Assembly: GCA_030065235.1 (NCBI GenBank)
Contig: JASJDC010000015.1
Location: 1-64,000, forward strand
Length of the DNA stretch: 64,000 nucleotides
Direction: 5' to 3'
DNA from: Alphaproteobacteria bacterium
GTDB lineage: Bacteria; Pseudomonadota; Alphaproteobacteria; UBA8366; Aestuariispiraceae
Shown here: piece after piece, positions 53,047 to 61,821 of the stretch
Layout of the letters: every line of letters begins with the position of its first letter
Numbering within the stretch: the first letter of the stretch is position 1
Notes under the pieces: model-generated
The model's input: only the letters and a program-made list of their open reading frames with translations
Database searches by the model: none
Told to the model about the DNA's origin: nothing
Made by a program: the position numbers and the translations under genes

Positions 53047-53641
53047 CACATCGATTACCCTTAGTTGTTAGCACGATTTTATTATCTCTTTAAGAGAACT
53101 AATTATGAGAGATTCTTCAACAACAATTTGTACGGAGGCGCGATAAGTCACAACCATCACCCGAAACTGATGAACGCATTAACCAATCAGAAGATGCAGA
53201 AAATGATAGCTGGCGAATACAGTCTTCTTGATTATCAGTACGTTACAGATCATTAAGAAATGTTTGTTTGGTACAGACAAAATGAACCTATCATATGACG
53301 AATCTCTGAGGCGATGCAGCCCGGATCGATGATTACAGGGTTCTGTTTTGAGATCTGGAGCGTTCGGTCGTCGCGATCGGGTCGCCCATTCGGTGTTTAA
53401 ACAAGTGGATCGGTTCGTCTCTTCGTGGGCGGTCAACGGGTTTCAGAAGGCGGCGCGGACAGCGTCTCGCCGATCAAGCGGACAGCGTCTCGCCGATCAA
53501 ATCGGGCGCGGGAGCCAATCGCATCATGCCCGTCTGCTTGCGCATGTCGCGAGACGAGCGGGCGCAGGGGCGCTGCGCCGGACTAGTCCGATTGGACAGT
53601 CGCGGAGGTAGGCGTGGCTTGGGGACGGGTCTAGGCCCGGG
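53047..53641. other. Gap left of the repressor gene
   Basis: About 595 bases. 53050-53290 is AT-rich and contains a weak 63-codon frame (53065-53256) with no convincing start. 53259-53285 holds AAATGTTTG and ACAGACAAAATG, which recur at the repressor operators. 53290-53640 is GC-rich with a tandem duplication at 53455 and no gene I can support. Confidence 0.5.
53455..53500. repeat. Tandem 23-bp duplication
   Basis: GCGGACAGCGTCTCGCCG followed by ATCAA occurs twice in direct contact (53455-53477 and 53478-53500) with no mismatch. It lies outside any gene and may be a slippage duplication. Confidence 0.8.
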
Positions 53642-54352
53642 CTAGAATCCAACCAGTTCGTTGGACGGCATCACCCGGTGGATCGCGACAATCTCGGCCA
53701 TCTTGAATGTCAGCGTGCGCGCGGGATTGAACTGTTCGACGACGATCTCTTTGCTGTTCTTGCGCACCAGCATCTTCACGAAGGCTTCGATCTCGCCATG
53801 TTCGTCCTTTTGGACCTGCAGGATAATGTCGTCTCCGGGGCGCGCCGGTTGTCTTGGATGCACGAACAGCAGATGGCCTTCGAAAAAGCGCGGCGCCATG
53901 GAATCGCCGACGACATAGACGGCATAAGCGTCATTGGCGCCTTGGAGGCCGGGCGGACGGCGAACATAGCCGATCTGCGCGTCGTCGAGGCGCATCGCGC
54001 CAGTGTCGGAATTGGACCCTGCCGCTGATCCGCGGATCGGCAGGCTGCGCGGCCATTGCGAGGGGTTTGGAGGCGGCACGTTCGCCCGTTCGGCCGTCGC
54101 AAGGGGCGCCGAGGCGTCAGCGAGCCGCCCAGGCCGAGCCGGCCCTTCGTCGGCCATATCCTCGTCGAGGTCCAGCAGGTCCGCCGGATGAACGTTCAGG
54201 GCCCGGGCGATTTTCCGCATCATCTGGTCGTTCAGGCGCCGCGCGCCGCGTTCGATCAGGCCGATATTCTGGCCCGTCGTATTGCATTGTTCGCCAAGGG
54301 CGACCTGAGACAGGCCCGCCTCTTCGCGGAGTTGTTTGATTTTGTTCGCCAT
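53642..54352 (-). CDS. CI-like phage repressor (XRE + S24 peptidase)
   Basis: 236 residues from ATG 54352; a GTG at 54367 is also in frame. N-terminal XRE helix-turn-helix (LSQVALGEQCNTTGQNIGLIE), Pro/Ala linker, then an S24 domain with catalytic Ser in VVGDSMAPRF and Lys in AFVKMLVRK. Such repressors hold lysogeny and cleave themselves when RecA is activated. Two operator-like sites lie just upstream. Confidence 0.92.
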   Translation of the reverse strand: MANKIKQLREEAGLSQVALGEQCNTTGQNIGLIERGARRLNDQMMRKIARALNVHPADLLDLDEDMADEGPARPGRLADASAPLATAERANVPPPNPSQWPRSLPIRGSAAGSNSDTGAMRLDDAQIGYVRRPPGLQGANDAYAVYVVGDSMAPRFFEGHLLFVHPRQPARPGDDIILQVQKDEHGEIEAFVKMLVRKNSKEIVVEQFNPARTLTFKMAEIVAIHRVMPSNELVGF

Positions 54353-54387
54353 GACCAAACAATGCACCGGATTCTAGGAATAGAAAA

Positions 54388-54426
54388 CAGACAAAATGTT
54401 TGACAACTTGGCAGACGTGGTGTTTG
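54388..54426. promoter_or_regulatory. Paired CAGAC-N4-TGTTTG operators
   Basis: CAGAC-AAAA-TGTTTG (54388-54402) and CAGAC-GTGG-TGTTTG (54412-54426) are imperfect dyads 24 bp apart between the repressor and the rightward gene. A TTGACA at 54400-54405 overlaps the first, so repressor binding would block a rightward promoter, although its -10 is weak. Confidence 0.6.
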
Positions 54427-54582
54427 GTGCCGGGAATTGAGTGTGCGGCCCTGCGCCTGGGGGGGGGCGGACGCCGGAGATATTAGTGAGCGGCTGCGCA
54501 GCTGTCGGATCGCGCATCTCAATTAGGCGTCATGGCCGATCTATGTGAAGTGTCCGAAACAGAGCAACAGAGGAGAGATAGG

Positions 54583-55308
54583 ATGGCGAGAGCCGGTCGG
54601 AAACGAGCCCCGCGTGGATATGCGCCCGGAAGTAAGAAAGGGGACGCGTCGCAGAGAGCGGGTGGGCCAAAACGCGACTTGGGCACACCCGAATTGCGGG
54701 CGCGCCGAGCCGCGATCGTCGGCGGCGCGAATGTGACGCTCTGGGACGGTTCACGGATGCATGCGGCCTATCTCGCCGGTTTCTTGACCGAGGCGGAGTT
54801 GGTCGCCGGGCGCCGTTTCGCCGCCTTGGCGAAGCTCTATCTTGGCTATCTCTCCGCGCCCAACCCCGATCGGGGGCCTGCGCATGGTCCGCTCGGCGTG
54901 ATGACTCCCCACGCCTCGGGCCCTGAGCCGGACCGGGAGGAAGGGGAGGCGCCGCTGCAAACGGCTGCGTCCTTGCCCCGTCGGTTCGACGATCCCGAAG
55001 AGTATCGCCGGGTCAAGGATCGGTACGCAAACGCCTATTGCGCGCTCGGCGGCCACCGGGAGAAGCGCGCCGTCGCTAAACTAACACGCGACGAACCGGC
55101 CTGCCTGACGACCGCCAAACGCGGTTTAGGCCGTTTGGCCGTCCACTGGCGGCTCTTGGAGGCCGATGGCTATAGAGCCCCGGCTGAAGCGCGCCCCGGA
55201 GAAACACGCTCCGGAGAAACACGCCTGCAACAAGCGGCGTCTCCCCAGGATTCCGGCGGTATTCACACCAAAGAAAACACGAGCAAACAAAAATTGGAAA
55301 AAAATTAA
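54583..55308 (+). CDS. Phage protein in the position of an antiterminator
   Basis: 241 residues. ATG 54583 has AGGAG seven bases upstream and is preferred to ATG 54532. The N-terminus is basic and Gly-rich (RAGRKRAPRGYAPGSKKGD), the middle helical (AAYLAGFLTEAELVAGRRFA, LYLGYLSA), and the C-terminal third has ALGGHREKRAVAKL. I do not recognise a family. It lies between the operators and a strong promoter-terminator unit, exactly where lambda-like phages carry Q, so an antitermination or late-control role is suggested by position only. Confidence 0.6.
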   Translation: MARAGRKRAPRGYAPGSKKGDASQRAGGPKRDLGTPELRARRAAIVGGANVTLWDGSRMHAAYLAGFLTEAELVAGRRFAALAKLYLGYLSAPNPDRGPAHGPLGVMTPHASGPEPDREEGEAPLQTAASLPRRFDDPEEYRRVKDRYANAYCALGGHREKRAVAKLTRDEPACLTTAKRGLGRLAVHWRLLEADGYRAPAEARPGETRSGETRLQQAASPQDSGGIHTKENTSKQKLEKN

Positions 55309-55317
55309 AAAAAGTAT

Positions 55318-55345
55318 TTGACATAGCAGTTCGGATCGGTATGAT
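55318..55345 (+). promoter_or_regulatory. Strong phage promoter with UP-like A-tracts
   Basis: TTGACA (55318-55323), 16 bases, TATGAT (55340-55345). The 28 bases upstream are almost all A with a few T, like a UP element. Transcription should start near 55352. Confidence 0.7.
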
Positions 55346-55371
55346 GCGCGTTAATTGAGCATCGAGAAATG

Positions 55372-55403
55372 CGCCGGCGGGAAGAAATCCCGCCGGCGTT
55401 TTT
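55372..55403 (+). terminator. Intrinsic terminator just behind the strong promoter
   Basis: CGCCGGCGGGA-AGAAA-TCCCGCCGGCG is an 11-bp perfect GC-rich stem with a 5-base loop, followed by TTTTT. RNA from the promoter at 55318 would end after about 50 bases unless antiterminated. Confidence 0.9.
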
Positions 55404-55501
55404 GATTCAGGCCTTGGCGCCGCGCTTCGGTTTTCGATGACCGGGGTGCTGGCCCGCGGGCCGTAGCGGTCGAGGCTCTCACGCAGATCATGAGGTGATG
55501 A

Positions 55502-55966
55502 ATGGCGGCGCCGAAAGGTCCGGACAGGAAACCCAAGCCGCACAAGGGCCGCTCTGAAAGGGCGGCGTTGGCGGACTATCGGGAAGAGTATTGCGAGGAT
55601 GTTGTAGAAAGTATGGGGCGCGGGCTCAGTTTGACCGCTTTCGCCGGTGAAATCGGCGTCGCCCGGTCGGATGTCGATATCTGGGTGAAACGGCGATCGG
55701 GTTTCGCGGCCGCCGTCGCGCGCGGCAAGGCCCGCCGGGTGCTGTATCTCGAACAGAGATTGCTGGAAGGCGGCACCGGCCCGCATGTATCGAGCCAGAT
55801 TTTTGCGCTGAAACACGCGGACCCGGACGAATGGCCCGACAAGCCGGCGAGCGCCGCGATACAGAGTAAAGAGGGAGTTGACCGCGGAGATGCGTCGACG
55901 CCGGGGATCGAAAAGGTGGAGCGGATTATTGTCAAATCTGAGAATTCCGACGGCGGCGATCTTTGA
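55502..55966 (+). CDS. Terminase small subunit
   Basis: 154 residues. A basic N-terminus (PKGPDRKPKPHKGRSER) and a helix-turn-helix-like stretch (LTAFAGEIGVARSDVDIWVKRR) are typical of TerS DNA-binding domains; LKHADPDEWPDK near 103 is common in these proteins. Directly precedes and overlaps the large subunit by 38 bp. It recognises phage DNA for packaging. Confidence 0.75.
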   Translation: MAAPKGPDRKPKPHKGRSERAALADYREEYCEDVVESMGRGLSLTAFAGEIGVARSDVDIWVKRRSGFAAAVARGKARRVLYLEQRLLEGGTGPHVSSQIFALKHADPDEWPDKPASAAIQSKEGVDRGDASTPGIEKVERIIVKSENSDGGDL

Positions 55967-57185
55967 GCCTTTGCTGCGCCCGGCCCGTTACAAGGCGGCC
56001 TGGGGCGGGCGCGGCTCGGGCAAGTCGCATTTCTTCGCCGAGGCGGTCTTGGAACATTGTATCGGCAATCCCGGCGCCCGGGTGGTCGCCATACGGGAGG
56101 TCCAGCGAAGTTTGGCGGAGAGCGCGAAACGGCTCATCGAAGACAAGGCCCGGCGCCAAGGCGTTTCGGGCCTTTTTTCTTTCCGGCGCGATCGGATCGG
56201 CACGCCAGGCGGCGGGGCCATCCTGTTCCAGGGCATGCAGGACCATACGGCCGAAAGCATCAAGTCCTTGGAGGGGGTGACCATCGCCTGGGTCGAGGAG
56301 GCGCAGAGCCTGTCGAAACGCTCGCTGGAGCTGTTGCGCCCGACCATCAGGGCGCCGGGGTCGGAGCTTTGGTTCAGTTGGAATCCGAGGCGCGCAAGCG
56401 ATCCGGTCGATGCGCTGTTCCGCTCGGGCCGGCCGCCGCCAAACGCCATCGTGGTGCGCGCGCTGTACCGTGACAACCCGTGGTTCCCCGAGGAGTTGGA
56501 GCGCGAGCGCCGCGACGATCAGAAGAACAACCCGTCCCGCTACGGGCATATTTGGGAAGGCGACTACGAACCGACCGTCGAGGGCGCCATCTGGACGCGG
56601 GCGGAGATCCAACAGAACCGCGTCGCCTCGGCGCCGGATTTGGAGAAGATCGTGGTCGCCGTCGACCCCGCCGTCAGCAGCGGCGAGGGCGCCGACGAGA
56701 CCGGGATTGTAGTCTGCGGCCTGGGGCGCGACCGGCGCGGCTATGTGCTCGACGATCAGTCCGTGCGCGGCGCGCCGGACACATGGGCGCGGCGGGTGGT
56801 CTCGGCCTATGACCATTGGCGCGCCGACACGATCGTCGCGGAGAAGAACCAGGGCGGCGAAATGGTGCGCACGACGCTTGAGGCGGTCCGGCGGTCCTTG
56901 CCGGTGCGTCTGGTCCATGCCAGCCGCCGCAAGGCCGAACGCGCGCAGCCCGTGGCCGCGCTCGATGGCTTGGGGAAAATCAGCCATGTCGGCGATTTTC
57001 CCGAATTGGAGGAACAGATGATGCAAATGACCGCCGAAGGCTATGAAGGCCCCGGCTCGCCCGACCGGGTCGATGCGCGAGTCCACGGCTTCCTGCATCT
57101 GTTCAAGAACCTGACCGCGCCACGCCCCGCTACGGCCGCGCCGGCCCGCCGCGCCAATCTCGGCGCCTATCAGGGAGAGTTCTGA
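55929..57185 (+). CDS. Terminase large subunit
   Basis: 418 residues. TTG 55929 is chosen since GGTGGAG lies seven bases upstream and MSNLRIPTAAIFEPLL fits the family N-terminus; an ATG at 55890 is possible. Walker A GGRGSGKS (26-33), Walker B VTIAWVEEA, and the nuclease part with VVAVDPAVSSGEGADETG are present. It drives DNA into the capsid and cuts it. Confidence 0.93.
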   Translation: MSNLRIPTAAIFEPLLRPARYKAAWGGRGSGKSHFFAEAVLEHCIGNPGARVVAIREVQRSLAESAKRLIEDKARRQGVSGLFSFRRDRIGTPGGGAILFQGMQDHTAESIKSLEGVTIAWVEEAQSLSKRSLELLRPTIRAPGSELWFSWNPRRASDPVDALFRSGRPPPNAIVVRALYRDNPWFPEELERERRDDQKNNPSRYGHIWEGDYEPTVEGAIWTRAEIQQNRVASAPDLEKIVVAVDPAVSSGEGADETGIVVCGLGRDRRGYVLDDQSVRGAPDTWARRVVSAYDHWRADTIVAEKNQGGEMVRTTLEAVRRSLPVRLVHASRRKAERAQPVAALDGLGKISHVGDFPELEEQMMQMTAEGYEGPGSPDRVDARVHGFLHLFKNLTAPRPATAAPARRANLGAYQGEF

Positions 57186-57186
57186 G

Positions 57187-58362
57187 ATGGTCGATTTTGG
57201 CGGCGGTTCTCTTGGAAATTGTAGCGAGTCATTTAATAGCAGCCGCGGCGGCGGTCGAGAGCACAGCGACCGGATTGGGCGCGAACTCTACGGCGTTGGC
57301 GGCAACGAGCGCGGCAGGACATTTGGCGGACGGATCGGCGGCGGTAAGAGCCGTGAGCCGGACCAAGACGCCCAAATCGGCGGCGCCAGCGTTCCGAAGC
57401 AGGAGCCGCGCTTCATGCAGCTAAGAGCCAGGCGAGAGGCGCGCCGGGGCCGGAAGGCGATCGGTCAGGATTTGTCCCTGTTCCGCGGCAACCTCGGCTG
57501 GGGCGACACCAATGCGGGGATGCTCACCATCACGCGTAACCCGTTCGAGACCCGACGGTCTCCGAGGTTCCAGGTCCCGTTCTCTGGCGGGACGGACTTT
57601 GCGGGTCCGTTCGCCCGCGAGCCGCGTCCTGATGAAACAGACATCTTTTCGCGTCTTTACAATAGGACAGCCAAGGCGGTGCGGCGTGTCTGGGACGTGG
57701 ATGATCCGCTGGGATTTGATCCCGATGAGATCGCGGCCCAACGCCAGCTTGCGGCCCGGTATCCGGTCCTGGGACCAATCCAGTATTTCAACGAAGTGAT
57801 CGGGTATCCTGCGACGGTCTTCGCCGACTCCGCGCTGCGCTCGGTCCCGGCCGCTCTTCACGGCGGCGCCGCCTTGGCAGGGCAGAGTATTGACGAATTT
57901 GGCGCGAGCAAAACCCAAGGACGGCAACTAGAGCGCGGGATCGTCAATTTCGGAAATTACCTAGGACTACGCGTGGCTGGAGCCGGCGGCGCTGGCGGCG
58001 CGGCGGTGCAGGGCGCCGCCGCGGCGAAAATCGCCCATGAGGCGGCAACCGCGCGCCGGTTCGTGTCCGGCCCGAACGGATCGATCAATTTCGGCCAAGT
58101 CGGCTCGGATATCGCTGCGGCGTCAGCCGGTCGTTTCCCCGCAGCGCCCATCCGCATTCAGCTCGGCCGCGTTGGACCAACGGATTTTGGCGTCCGGCAC
58201 CTTACGCCAGACAAGCATATCCGTGCCCGCAATCTGGGATATTCCGACGGGGTGGCTTTGGTTCAAGATGTCGCGCGCAGCAATGATGTGGCAATCGGAC
58301 AAGTGAATGGCCGTCTGATGCTCGCTCAACTGGAAGACGTCGGCCGCTACGCGGTATTCTAG
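57187..58362 (+). CDS. Phage cargo-like protein with PBECR-type nuclease-like C-terminus
   Basis: 391 residues, with GGGAGAG just before the ATG. Gly/Arg-rich disordered N-terminus starting MVDFGGG, the motif ITRNPFETRRSP near residue 117, a middle region with AALHGGAALAG, and a C-terminal 90 residues reading GSINFGQVGSDIA, IRIQLGRVG, FGVRHLTPDKHI. That order resembles phage Barnase-EndoU-ColicinE5/D-RelE-like (PBECR) nuclease domains. The N-terminal motif is shared with the gene at 58830. It sits between terminase and portal, where cargo genes are found, and may be an injected toxin (inference). Confidence 0.6.
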   Translation: MVDFGGGSLGNCSESFNSSRGGGREHSDRIGRELYGVGGNERGRTFGGRIGGGKSREPDQDAQIGGASVPKQEPRFMQLRARREARRGRKAIGQDLSLFRGNLGWGDTNAGMLTITRNPFETRRSPRFQVPFSGGTDFAGPFAREPRPDETDIFSRLYNRTAKAVRRVWDVDDPLGFDPDEIAAQRQLAARYPVLGPIQYFNEVIGYPATVFADSALRSVPAALHGGAALAGQSIDEFGASKTQGRQLERGIVNFGNYLGLRVAGAGGAGGAAVQGAAAAKIAHEAATARRFVSGPNGSINFGQVGSDIAAASAGRFPAAPIRIQLGRVGPTDFGVRHLTPDKHIRARNLGYSDGVALVQDVARSNDVAIGQVNGRLMLAQLEDVGRYAVF

Positions 58363-58829
58363 CTTCAGCCGGGTTCGGCCTTGCGCCGTTGGCTGGGACG
58401 GCCGGAACCCTATTACAGCCTGATAACGGGATATTCCGAAAAAATGGTGAAATCGAAAAACCGATGGCCCTCCATCGACCGGCAGCTTGCGAAGGGAGGT
58501 GTAATCCTCAAGGGCGCCGAGCGATTGAGAGGTGATTGAGGCTTGAGGCGGGCAGCTCCACCGCCGGCCCGAAGGCTCCTATGTGCCGTTTTTGGATCAA
58601 GCCCCAACCGACGATTTTATAGCATCGGGGCGCGGCGCCGTCCATCGGGCGGGTTGAACGCCGACCGAGCAAATGGCCGTCGGGTCACATGGCGCGCGAC
58701 CGAAATCGCGAGACGGAGAGGAACCGACGTAAGGCTGGTGGGACCAGCGGTCATGCGTCTCCAAAGGGTGTTTCTTTAAGCGGTATTCGAGCCCGCCGAT
58801 CCTGGCGGCGATAAGACGGAGTTCTGACC
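58363..58829. other. Gap between the two cargo-like genes, with a short frame
   Basis: 467 bases interrupting an otherwise tightly packed operon. A 31-codon frame at 58444-58539 begins MVKSKNRWPSIDRQLAKGG and reads like the start of a small protein, then stops; it could be the remnant of an immunity or antitoxin gene for the nuclease-like protein. Nothing else is supported. Confidence 0.4.
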
Positions 58830-59888
58830 ATGCCAGATTTTGGACGTGGATTTGACGGCAGCGCCCGTAGCGCTAACAACAGCAGCTTCTCATCGTCGAG
58901 CGGCCGCGGCAGCCGGGTTTCGGATAACGATCCACGCGACACTCAGAATGGCGGGCCTAGCCTGACGCGCAACCCGTTCGATACGCAACGCGCACCGATT
59001 GGCGGCCCTGGCGGCGACCCCGATCCACGCGACGCTGGTGCGCAACCTGAATATTGGTCGGACCCGCTCGGCGGCGCCTATGTCGAGGCGCAGGTCACCG
59101 ATGCTCTGAATAGAAAGGCCGAACGCGAAAGGCGTCGGGGTCGACTGGCTTTCGCTCGGGACGTTGACAAGTTGGCCAGCTGGTCGGCCGAGATCGACGA
59201 AGCACGGGACGACCTGGCGGAGGATATGACCGGATTGGAAGGCTTCTTCCGAAGCCTGTTCGGGATCTCCAGTTCGATCACCATTGATCACGCGAAAAAG
59301 TCGATCACCAAGACCAATACGCTGAATATTCTCGACGCTCCGATACTCGGGGTGGTCTTGGCGGCCATCAACCCTTTCCTCGGCGCGACCTATAGTTTGG
59401 TATCCGGTGTCGCGACCGGCGAACCGCTTGAAGGGTTTGCGCGGGCGGCGTCGGCTTTCACGCCTGCCGGAGCCGTCTTTGGTTCGTTCGCCGATGGCAT
59501 CGATCAGAAGCTTGGCACAAACACGACCCCCTACAAGGGCGACGTTACTCGAATCGCGCTGGACGTGCTCGAAGACGCGCCCGATTTTCCACGCATCGCG
59601 GCGATCGATCAGGTGGTGGATTGGGATCCGCTAGGCGGTGTCCGGAGCTTCGACCTGAACCCGGCCGGGCCTCCGTCGGTTCTCGGCGCCGCACGCGAAA
59701 GCATCGAACAGCCGCCGTTTAGATCTGTGGGGCGCGACTCCTTCGGGGCGACACGGGTTGCCAGCGCGACCCCATCGCCGGCCACGTCGGCCTTCAGCCC
59801 GCCTGCGCCGAAGGCAGGGGGGGCGCCGCAGCCATGGAAGACCAGCCCGACAATCGGGCGTCCCCTCTATTTTGGAGTACCGCGATGA
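58830..59888 (+). CDS. Second cargo-like phage protein
   Basis: 352 residues; GGAG lies eight bases before the ATG. It opens MPDFGRG and carries LTRNPFDTQRAP near residue 47, matching the N-terminal module of the gene at 57187. The middle is helical and charged (RDVDKLASWSAEIDEARDDLAED), followed by a hydrophobic part (ILGVVLAAINPFLGATYSLV) that could enter a membrane, and a Pro/Ser/Ala tail. No catalytic motif is recognised. Stop overlaps the portal ATG. Possibly an ejected internal protein. Confidence 0.55.
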   Translation: MPDFGRGFDGSARSANNSSFSSSSGRGSRVSDNDPRDTQNGGPSLTRNPFDTQRAPIGGPGGDPDPRDAGAQPEYWSDPLGGAYVEAQVTDALNRKAERERRRGRLAFARDVDKLASWSAEIDEARDDLAEDMTGLEGFFRSLFGISSSITIDHAKKSITKTNTLNILDAPILGVVLAAINPFLGATYSLVSGVATGEPLEGFARAASAFTPAGAVFGSFADGIDQKLGTNTTPYKGDVTRIALDVLEDAPDFPRIAAIDQVVDWDPLGGVRSFDLNPAGPPSVLGAARESIEQPPFRSVGRDSFGATRVASATPSPATSAFSPPAPKAGGAPQPWKTSPTIGRPLYFGVPR

Positions 59889-61531
59889 CAGACGCACAGA
59901 CCGTTTTGGACCGTTTCGCCGCGCTGGACGCGGAGGCGGGGCCCTGGCTTTCGATCTGGCGGCGGCTGGCCGAGCGTTTCGACCCGTCGCACCCGATCCG
60001 CGGCGCCGCGCGCGGCGATATGACCGCGATTTTCGACAATGCCGGGATCGAGGCGAAACAGATCTTCACCTCGGCCGCGATCTCGCTGATGACCCCGCGC
60101 GGACAGCGCTGGCACAATCTGCAGCCGGCGAACGAGGCGCTGAAAGACAATCCGCGCGTCCGGCGCTATGGCGATGAAATGACGCGCCTTTTGTTCCGGC
60201 TGCGCTATGACGATCAGGCCGGTTTCCAGACTGCGAACGAGCTCTATTGGGCCTCGATCGGGGTGTACGGTCTGGGCGTCACGCTGATCGAGGAGGTCGT
60301 CGACCGCAAACCCGGCGACCGGAAACCGCCTTTTCGATACAGGCCGATCCCGGTGCATGAGGTTCGGGCCTCGAAGTCGGTCACGGGCGTCTATGACACG
60401 CTCTATCGTGCGGTGGACTTCACCGCCCGCCAGGCGATGCAACTCTTTGGCGACGGTGTGGGGAAAGAGATCCGCGACGCGGCCGAAGACCCGGCCCGGC
60501 GGGAAGAGAAATTCGCCTTTGTTCATGCGGTCGAACCGAATGACGGCGCGGCGGCCGATATCTTCGACTACCAATCGGTCTGGCTGGACCGGGCGTCGGA
60601 GAAGATCGTGCGCCGCGGCGGGTTCTATGAATTCCCCTACATGATCGGCGACATCAATCCGGCTGGCGATCTGACGCCCTACGGCGTCTCCCCGGCGATG
60701 ATCGCAGCGCCGGACCTGGCGCAGCTGTTCGCCGCGCATCGGACCACGGCGCGCGCCTGGGAGATGTCGGTGGCGCCGCCGATGGCGACGACGGAACGGC
60801 TTTCGCGCGCCCTGGAGCTGGGGCCGGCCATGATCAATGAGGGGCTGATCGACCCGGAAACCGGCCAATCCAAGGTCAAGCCGCTGCTCTCCGGCGCCAA
60901 TCCTTCCGTCGGCGAGGCGATGATCGCCCGCAAGACCGCCCAAGTGCGTGCGCCCTTTTTCGCCCAATTCTGGCAGATCATGACCGACAAGCCGGGCATG
61001 AGCGCGACTGAGGCGTATCTGCGGGCGCAGGAGAAGTCGGATCTGATCGGCCCGCCCTTCGCGCGGCATGAAGAGGTCTTGTCGCGCGCCGTGCGCCGGG
61101 AATTGGCGATCCTCGAGCGTCAGGGCCAGGAGGGCTATATCCGCTTGCCGCCCCGACCGCCGCAGATGGACGAGGTGATCTTCGAGTTCCAGAACCCGCT
61201 GGCGCGCCTGCGCAAGGCGGGCGACGCGGCCGGCGTGATGCGGACGTTCGAATTCATCAGCGCCGCCGGCTCGATCGACCCGAAAGTGCTGAAACGGTTC
61301 GACCTCGATCAAATGGCGCAAATTATCGCCGACGCCGAAGGACTGCCGGAACGGGCCAAGAAGGACGACGCGACGGTCGCCCAGAGTTTGGCGGCCGAGC
61401 AGCAAGCGCTCGCTGAAGCGCAAGCGAACGCCGCCCGGGAATCGGCGGCGCTGCAGGAGAGCGAACGGGCGAAGAGCTTCGCCCCGCTTCTGACGGCGAT
61501 CACCAAGATGAATGAAGCGAGGGCCGACTGA
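59885..61531 (+). CDS. T7-type head-tail connector (portal) protein
   Basis: 548 residues from ATG 59885, close to T7 gp8 (536). LTPRGQRWHNLQ, YWASIGVYGLGVTLIEE and AHRTTARAWEMSVAPPMAT match the podoviral head-to-tail connecting family (PF12236). It forms the dodecameric ring through which DNA passes. Its presence places the prophage among podovirus-like phages. Confidence 0.88.
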   Translation: MTDAQTVLDRFAALDAEAGPWLSIWRRLAERFDPSHPIRGAARGDMTAIFDNAGIEAKQIFTSAAISLMTPRGQRWHNLQPANEALKDNPRVRRYGDEMTRLLFRLRYDDQAGFQTANELYWASIGVYGLGVTLIEEVVDRKPGDRKPPFRYRPIPVHEVRASKSVTGVYDTLYRAVDFTARQAMQLFGDGVGKEIRDAAEDPARREEKFAFVHAVEPNDGAAADIFDYQSVWLDRASEKIVRRGGFYEFPYMIGDINPAGDLTPYGVSPAMIAAPDLAQLFAAHRTTARAWEMSVAPPMATTERLSRALELGPAMINEGLIDPETGQSKVKPLLSGANPSVGEAMIARKTAQVRAPFFAQFWQIMTDKPGMSATEAYLRAQEKSDLIGPPFARHEEVLSRAVRRELAILERQGQEGYIRLPPRPPQMDEVIFEFQNPLARLRKAGDAAGVMRTFEFISAAGSIDPKVLKRFDLDQMAQIIADAEGLPERAKKDDATVAQSLAAEQQALAEAQANAARESAALQESERAKSFAPLLTAITKMNEARAD

Positions 61532-61821
61532 TGCGTCTGCTACGGGGATGGAGCCGCAAATCGGCCGATCGGCAGCATCGGCTGCTGGACGACTACCGAA
61601 CCTGTTTCGCGTCCGGCGCCGGACGTCGGGTGCTCGAAGATCTGCTGGATCAGGCGGAGTTCTACCAGGCGGCGGCGGCGGATGCCCCGGCCCTGGCCCT
61701 GGCGCAGCACAACGGCAAGCGCGCCGTGCTGCAGCATATCCTGACACGGCTGAACGCGTCGGACGAGGTCCGGCAGGGCCTGATGCGGGCCGTGATTGCG
61801 GAGCGTGAAAAGGAGACGTGA
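61531..61821 (+). CDS. Bbp19-like small phage structural protein
   Basis: 96 residues. ATG shares a base with the portal stop. The stretch FASGAGRRVLEDLLDQAEFYQ followed by HNGKRAVLQHIL resembles the small Bbp19-type proteins coded next to podoviral portals. Helical, cytoplasmic. Role in the virion uncertain. Confidence 0.6.
   Translation: MRLLRGWSRKSADRQHRLLDDYRTCFASGAGRRVLEDLLDQAEFYQAAAADAPALALAQHNGKRAVLQHILTRLNASDEVRQGLMRAVIAEREKET

Noticed and set aside
53065-53256. 63-codon frame in AT-rich DNA
   Set aside because: Starts with TTG, has no ribosome site and no recognisable protein features.
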